Source of the DNA: Pseudomonas putida
Lineage (GTDB): Bacteria > Pseudomonadota > Gammaproteobacteria > Pseudomonadales > Pseudomonadaceae
Assembly: GCF_005080685.1 (NCBI RefSeq)
Contig: NZ_CP039371.1
Span: 4,588,001 to 4,652,000, forward strand
Direction of reading: 5' to 3'
Length of the DNA: 64,000 nt
Each line of letters opens with the position of its first letter. The stretch's first letter is position 1. The notes beneath the pieces are model-generated. The model saw nothing but the letters and a program-made list of their open reading frames with translations. It did not search any database and was not told the DNA's origin. Of the stretch, positions 59,400 through 64,000 are shown piece by piece. A program made the translations under genes and the position numbers.

Positions 59400-60811
59400 C
59401 GCCTGACAAAAAAGTCAAAATCCTCGCCACCCTCGGCCCTGCGATCAACGGCATCGACGACATCCGCCAACTGGTGGAGGCCGGGGTGAACATCTTCCGG
59501 CTCAACTTCAGCCACGGCGAACACGCCGACCATGCCCTGCGCTACCAGTGGATCCGTGAAGTCGAGCAGCAACTGAACTACCCGTTGGGCATCCTGATGG
59601 ACCTGCAGGGGCCCAAACTGCGGGTCGGCCGCTTCGCCCAGGGCAAGGTCCAGTTGCACCGCGGCCAGGCCCTGCGCCTGGACCTCGACCCCACGCCTGG
59701 CGATAGCCGCCGAGTCAACCTGCCACATCCGGAGATCATCGACGCCCTGGAACCCGGCATGGACCTGCTGCTCGATGACGGCAAGCTGCGCCTGCGCGTT
59801 ACCGCCAAACATGGCGATGCCATCGACACCGAAGTGCTGGCCGGCGGCGAGCTGTCCGACCGCAAGGGCGTCAACGTGCCTCAAGCGGTACTCGAACTTT
59901 CGCCACTCACCGAGAAGGACCGCCGCGACCTGGCCTTCGGCCTGGACCTGGGCGTGGACTGGGTGGCCCTGTCGTTCGTGCAGCGCCCCGAGGACATCGT
60001 CGAAGCCCGCCAGTTGATCGGCGAACGCGCCTACCTGATGGCCAAGATCGAGAAGCCTTCGGCCGTCGACCAACTACAGGCCATCGCCGAACTGTCCGAC
60101 GCGATCATGGTGGCGCGTGGCGACCTCGGCGTGGAAGTACCCGCCGAGAGCGTGCCACAGATCCAGAAACGCATCATCGGCACCTGCCGCCAGCTCGGCA
60201 AACCGGTGGTGGTGGCGACGCAGATGCTCGAGTCGATGCGCTTCTCGCCCGCCCCGACCCGCGCCGAAGTCACCGACGTGGCCAATGCCGTGGCCGAAGG
60301 TGCCGATGCGGTGATGCTGTCGGCCGAGACCGCTTCGGGTGACTACCCGCTGGAAGCGGTACGGATGATGAGCAAGATCATCCGCCAGGTGGAAAACGGC
60401 CCGGACTACCAGGCTCAGCTCGACGTTGGCCGGCCCAAGGCCGAAGCCACGGTTTCCGACGCCATCAGCTGCGCGATCCGCCGCATCAGCGGCATCCTGC
60501 CGGTGGCGGTGCTGGTCAACTACAGCGAGTCGGGTGCCTCGACCCTGCGCGCCGCCCGCGAGCGGCCACGGGCGCCGATCCTCAACCTGACGCCGAACCT
60601 GGCCACGGCGCGCCGCCTGAGCGTGACCTGGGGCGTGCACTCGGTGGTCAACGATCGCCTGCGTCAGGTCGATGAAATCTGCTCGACCGCCCTGGAGATC
60701 GCCCAGGCCCAGGGCATGGCCAGCCGTGGCGACACGTTGCTGATCACCGCCGGTGTGCCTTTCGGCAAGCCGGGTTCGACCAACACGCTGCGGATCGAGA
60801 CCTTGATCTAA
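59396..60811 (+). CDS. pyk: Pyruvate kinase
   Basis: Pyruvate kinase turns PEP and ADP to pyruvate and ATP. The product is 471 residues. Signatures are FRLNFSHG near the N-terminus, MAKIEKPSA with the catalytic lysine, VMVARGDLGVE, and QMLESM. The C-terminal domain is complete. Coupling to ttuD places it at the end of the glyoxylate route (2-phosphoglycerate, PEP, pyruvate); enolase is not in the window. Confidence 0.97.
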   Translation: MTPDKKVKILATLGPAINGIDDIRQLVEAGVNIFRLNFSHGEHADHALRYQWIREVEQQLNYPLGILMDLQGPKLRVGRFAQGKVQLHRGQALRLDLDPTPGDSRRVNLPHPEIIDALEPGMDLLLDDGKLRLRVTAKHGDAIDTEVLAGGELSDRKGVNVPQAVLELSPLTEKDRRDLAFGLDLGVDWVALSFVQRPEDIVEARQLIGERAYLMAKIEKPSAVDQLQAIAELSDAIMVARGDLGVEVPAESVPQIQKRIIGTCRQLGKPVVVATQMLESMRFSPAPTRAEVTDVANAVAEGADAVMLSAETASGDYPLEAVRMMSKIIRQVENGPDYQAQLDVGRPKAEATVSDAISCAIRRISGILPVAVLVNYSESGASTLRAARERPRAPILNLTPNLATARRLSVTWGVHSVVNDRLRQVDEICSTALEIAQAQGMASRGDTLLITAGVPFGKPGSTNTLRIETLI

Positions 60812-60827
60812 GCCATCACACCGACCT

Positions 60828-60914
60828 TGTAGGAGCGGGTTTACCCGCGAATGCGATAGACCAGGCGATACAGTTGTCCAGACTGACGCATTCGCGGGTA
60901 AACCCGCTCCTACA
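60828..60914. repeat. REP pair, GCGGGTTTACCCGCGAA family
   Basis: TTGTAGGAGCGGGTTTACCC and its inverse are 31 bases apart, just after pyk. Confidence 0.9.
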
Positions 60915-60997
60915 GGGTAGGTTGTGTGCCATTCAAGCGCGGAAAACCGAGGCCCAAAGAGGCCCACCGCTCCCCCTTAAACCTTACCGACTGCCCC

Positions 60998-61873
60998 ATG
61001 TACGCCAAACATTCCCTCGTGCCATGCCCCGACTGGGCCACGGCACTGCTCAACGGCTTCAGCCAGGTGCTGCTGCTGCGCAATCCCCTGTGCGGCCTGT
61101 GCTGCCTGCTGGCCATGCTGCTGACCGCCCCGGCACTGGTCGGCGGCGCCCTGCTCGGCGCCCTCGCCGGGCTGCTCACGGCCCAGCGCCGCGGTTATGA
61201 CCGCAGCGACCGCCAGGCCGGCCTGTACTGCTACAACGGGGTGCTGATCGGCATCCTGATCAGCGCGGTGTTGCCCTGGTCGGCGATCCTGCCACCACTG
61301 ACCATCGCCGCCGGTGGCCTCTCCAGCATCATCACCCACCAGTGGCGCAAGCGCGGCGGCACGCTGCTGATCGCCTATACCGCGCCTTTCGTGCTGCTCG
61401 GCTGGGCTACCCTGCTGTTCGGCTCGCCTTCGGCCAACGGCTACGTAGAAGCCGAACCGTTGCACGCGGTGGCACGTGGCGTGGGGCAGATCTTCCTGCT
61501 CGACCAGCCGCTGGCGGGGGCGTTGATCATGCTTGGCGTGTTCATCGCCAACCCCTACGCGGCGCTGTGGGCACTGATCGGTTCGGCGGTCGGCGGCGGC
61601 GCTGCACTGCTGGCCGGCGAAGTCCAAGGGGCGTGGCTGGGGCTCTACGGATTCAACGCCGCGCTGGCGGCGCTGGCCTTCAGCCGCCAGGGTGAAAAAC
61701 CCTGGGTGACGCTACTGGCAATCGCCCTCGCGCTACTGCTGCAACCGCTGTTCAACCTGCTGCCGCTCGCTGCACTCACTGCGCCTTTCGTCGTCGCATG
61801 CTGGCTGATGCACCTGGGCAATCATCTGGCGCGACACAGCCAAAAGGGCAACGGGGCTCGCTTGCACAGCTGA
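60998..61873 (+). CDS. Urea transporter
   Basis: The product is 291 residues with about ten membrane segments and the internal duplication typical of urea transporters: GFSQVLLLRNPLCGLCCLLA in the first half and GVGQIFLLDQPLAGALIMLG in the second. It matches a pathway in which AllA releases urea. The start at 60998 is favoured by the family length; an in-frame ATG at 60926 overlaps non-coding sequence after a REP. Urease genes are not in the window. Confidence 0.9.
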   Translation: MYAKHSLVPCPDWATALLNGFSQVLLLRNPLCGLCCLLAMLLTAPALVGGALLGALAGLLTAQRRGYDRSDRQAGLYCYNGVLIGILISAVLPWSAILPPLTIAAGGLSSIITHQWRKRGGTLLIAYTAPFVLLGWATLLFGSPSANGYVEAEPLHAVARGVGQIFLLDQPLAGALIMLGVFIANPYAALWALIGSAVGGGAALLAGEVQGAWLGLYGFNAALAALAFSRQGEKPWVTLLAIALALLLQPLFNLLPLAALTAPFVVACWLMHLGNHLARHSQKGNGARLHS

Positions 61874-61917
61874 AACACAGCCCCTAGGCTCAGCCCATTG
61901 CACAGTGGAACGAGCCC

Positions 61918-62739
61918 ATGGACAACCCGACGAGCCTGCGCGAGCGGCTCTACATCATCGTCTTCCAGACCGACACCAAGGCCGGCAGACGCTTCGACAA
62001 GATCCTCCTGCTGATCATCCTGGCCAGCCTGGTGACGGTCATCCTCGACAGCATCGACGAGGTGCACCGTGGCTACGCCGGGGTGCTCGCAACCATCGAG
62101 TGGGGGTTCACCGCGATCTTCCTGGCCGAGTACCTGACCCGGCTGTACTGCTCGCCCAAGCCCCTGCGCTATGCGTTCAGTTTCTACGGGCTGGTGGACC
62201 TGCTGGCCATCGTCCCGGGGATCATCGCGCTGTACTACAGCGACGCCCAGTACCTGTTGATCATCCGCGTGATCCGCATGCTGCGGATCTTCCGCGTGCT
62301 CAAGCTCAGCCCCTACCTGAAGCAGGCCAACTACTTGCTCGACGCGCTGCGCGGCAGCAAGCAGAAGATCATCGTGTTCCTGGTCAGCGTGTCGACCCTG
62401 GTGACCGTGTTCGGCACCTTGATGTACGTGATCGAAGGCCCCGAGCATGGCTTTACCAGCATTCCCAAGGGCATCTACTGGGCCATCGTCACCCTCACTA
62501 CCGTGGGCTTTGGCGACATCGTGCCGAAGACGCCCCTGGGGCAGGTGCTGTCGTCGCTGGTGATGATCACCGGTTATTCGATCATCGCCGTGCCGACCGG
62601 GATCTTCACTGCAGAGCTGGCCAACGCGATGCGTGGCGATCAGCTGAAACACGATTGCCCGCGCTGCAGCAAGAAGAGCCATGAACCCAGCGCGGCATTC
62701 TGTTCGCGCTGTGGCAGTGTGCTCTTTCCGGGGCAGTGA
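61918..62739 (+). CDS. Voltage-gated-type ion channel (probable K+)
   Basis: The product is 273 residues with six membrane segments. The fourth is arginine-spaced (IIRVIRMLRIFRVLKLS), a voltage-sensor pattern. The pore has TTVGFGDIVPKTP, the potassium selectivity filter. The C-terminus ends with a small zinc-ribbon-like CPRCSKKSHEPSAAFCSRCG, an unusual addition that may be regulatory. It follows the urea transporter by 44 bases on the same strand. Confidence 0.9.
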   Translation: MDNPTSLRERLYIIVFQTDTKAGRRFDKILLLIILASLVTVILDSIDEVHRGYAGVLATIEWGFTAIFLAEYLTRLYCSPKPLRYAFSFYGLVDLLAIVPGIIALYYSDAQYLLIIRVIRMLRIFRVLKLSPYLKQANYLLDALRGSKQKIIVFLVSVSTLVTVFGTLMYVIEGPEHGFTSIPKGIYWAIVTLTTVGFGDIVPKTPLGQVLSSLVMITGYSIIAVPTGIFTAELANAMRGDQLKHDCPRCSKKSHEPSAAFCSRCGSVLFPGQ

Positions 62740-62751
62740 TGGTGTCGGCAC

Positions 62752-62847
62752 TGGCCCTTTCGCGGGTAAACCCGCTCCTACAGGTACCCCACTGTTCTGG
62801 AATTAAGTGGGGTACCTGTAGGAGCGGGTTTACCCGCGAAAGGGCCA
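62752..62847. repeat. Perfect 42-bp REP palindrome
   Basis: Arms 62752-62793 and 62806-62847 are exact inverse complements around a 12-base loop. It is the most regular REP in the window and may be a recent insertion; it can terminate the channel transcript. Confidence 0.92.
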
Positions 62848-62956
62848 ATACAGACACCAGCATAACCAAAGCATTTTTTGTTCTTTAACCGCCACAATGC
62901 CAACCGCTATAGTCGCTGGCATTCTGCCAACAGCTCACCCAGAACAAGGACGCAAC

Positions 62957-63955
62957 GTGAAAAGACTCTTCACCGCTTCGCTGCTCGCCGCAGGCCTGAC
63001 CCTCGGCAACCTCGCCCACGCCGCCCCGACCCTGCTCAACGTGTCCTACGACGTGATGCGCGACTTCTACAAGGACTACAACCCGGCCTTCCAGAAGCAC
63101 TGGGAAGCCGAGCACAACGAGAAGGTCAACCTGCAGATGTCCTTCGGCGGCTCGAGCAAACAGGCGCGTGCGGTGATCGACGGCCTGCCGGCCGATGTCA
63201 TCACCATGAACATGGCCACCGACATCAACGCCCTGGCCGACAACGGCAAGCTGGTACCGGACAACTGGGTGACGCGCCTGCCGAACAACAGCGCGCCTTT
63301 CACCTCGGCGACCGTGTTCATCGTGCGCAAGGGCAACCCCAAGGCGCTGAAGGACTGGCCCGACCTGCTCAAGGATGGCGTGCAGGTGATCGTGCCCAAC
63401 CCCAAGACCTCGGGTAATGGCCGCTATACCTACCTGTCGGCATGGGGCTACGTGCTCAAGCAAGGCGGCGACGAGGCCAAGGCCCGCGACTTCGTCGGCA
63501 AGCTGTTCAAGCAGGCGCCGGTGCTCGATACCGGTGGCCGCGCCGCGACCACGACCTTCATGACCAACCAGATCGGCGACGTGCTGGTGACCTTCGAGAA
63601 CGAGGCCGAGATGATCGCCCGCGAGTTCGGTCGCGACCAGTTCGAGGTGGTCTATCCAAGCGTCTCGGCCGAAGCAGAGCCGCCGGTGAGCGTGGTCGAC
63701 AAGGTGGTGGCCAAGAAGGGCACCCAGGCCGTGGCCGAGGAGTATTTGAAGTACCTGTGGTCGCCAGCCGCTCAGGAAATCGCCGCGCAGAACTACCTGC
63801 GCCCACGCGATGCGACGGTGCTGGCCAAGTACACCGACCGCTTCCCGACAGTCGATTTCCTCTCGGTGGAAAAAACCTTCGGTGACTGGCGCACCGTGCA
63901 AAAGACCCACTTCAACGACGGTGGTGTGTTCGACCAGATCTACACCAACAAGTAA
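62957..63955 (+). CDS. sbp: Sulfate-binding periplasmic protein Sbp
   Basis: Sbp delivers sulfate to the CysTWA ABC transporter. The product is 332 residues with a signal peptide (VKRLFTASLLAAGLTLGNLAH, cleaved after AHA). The mature part has LLNVSYDVMRDFYKDYN, FGGSSKQARAV, NPKTSGNGRYTYLSAWG and LDTGGRAATTTF, which form the sulfate site. The start is GTG at 62957, six bases after AAGGAC; an ATG at 62897 adds 20 residues ahead of the signal peptide. The transporter genes are probably downstream, outside the window. Confidence 0.96.
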   Translation: MKRLFTASLLAAGLTLGNLAHAAPTLLNVSYDVMRDFYKDYNPAFQKHWEAEHNEKVNLQMSFGGSSKQARAVIDGLPADVITMNMATDINALADNGKLVPDNWVTRLPNNSAPFTSATVFIVRKGNPKALKDWPDLLKDGVQVIVPNPKTSGNGRYTYLSAWGYVLKQGGDEAKARDFVGKLFKQAPVLDTGGRAATTTFMTNQIGDVLVTFENEAEMIAREFGRDQFEVVYPSVSAEAEPPVSVVDKVVAKKGTQAVAEEYLKYLWSPAAQEIAAQNYLRPRDATVLAKYTDRFPTVDFLSVEKTFGDWRTVQKTHFNDGGVFDQIYTNK

Positions 63956-63964
63956 TCGCCGTAG

Positions 63965-64000
63965 CCAGTACCGGCCCTATCGCCGGCAAGCCGGCTCCTA
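63965..64000. repeat. REP unit at the right edge, incomplete
   Basis: CGGCCCTATCGCCGGCAAGC runs into GGCTCCTA at the window end, one half of a REP of the GCGGGCTTGCCCGCGAA type. Confidence 0.7.

Overview
This window is a high-GC gammaproteobacterial chromosome segment that fits the Pseudomonas putida group. The evidence is the gene order cco-hemN-anr-apt-recR/ybaB/dnaX, then ligA-zipA-smc, then a large purine-degradation and glyoxylate block. Two families of REP palindromes of the putida type are scattered through it. No rRNA, tRNA, CRISPR array, insertion sequence or complete prophage was seen. The only RNA gene recognised is the 4.5S SRP RNA (ffs).

Region 1 (1-12980) is microaerobic respiration. 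It holds the end of one cbb3 oxidase operon (ccoP tail), a second ccoNOQP operon, the maturation genes ccoGHIS, a TauE/SafE-like membrane protein, hemN, the oxygen sensor anr, and apt. Anr boxes lie in front of ccoG and hemN. The second ccoP carries an apparent one-base deletion that removes its second haem domain in the predicted product.

Region 2 (12991-26100) is the recombination/replication cluster with accessory material. The usual dnaX-ybaB-recR row is split: an OprD porin, an MHS-family transporter and a ProC-like reductase sit between ybaB and recR. recR has its own sigma70-like promoter and ybaB its own terminator. Between dnaX and ligA lie a periplasmic binding protein, several very small membrane or lipoprotein genes, a muramidase with a co-transcribed exported partner (candidate effector/immunity pair), a structured leader before a truncated small gene, and ffs.

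Region 3 (26125-33930) is housekeeping: ligA, zipA, smc and a GntR/FCD regulator.

Region 4 (34130-63960) is purine catabolism. Guanine and hypoxanthine/xanthine enter through Tsx-like porins and two NCS2 permeases. They are converted by GuaD and XdhABC to urate, then by PuuD, HiuH, UraD and PuuE to allantoate. AllA makes glyoxylate and urea. Gcl, Hyi, GlxR and TtuD take glyoxylate to glycerate phosphate, and Pyk completes the route to pyruvate; a urea transporter lies at the end. No allantoicase gene is present in the window. Regulators are two GntR/FCD proteins and a RutR-like TetR protein. A ten-base palindrome TTGTAYACAA occurs once per gene in three divergent promoter regions (gntR/permease, hiuH/puuE, glcG/gcl), which ties these units into one probable regulon. 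A second, RutR-like palindrome lies at xdhA and before the second tsx gene. The window ends with a voltage-gated-type ion channel gene and a sulfate-binding protein gene.
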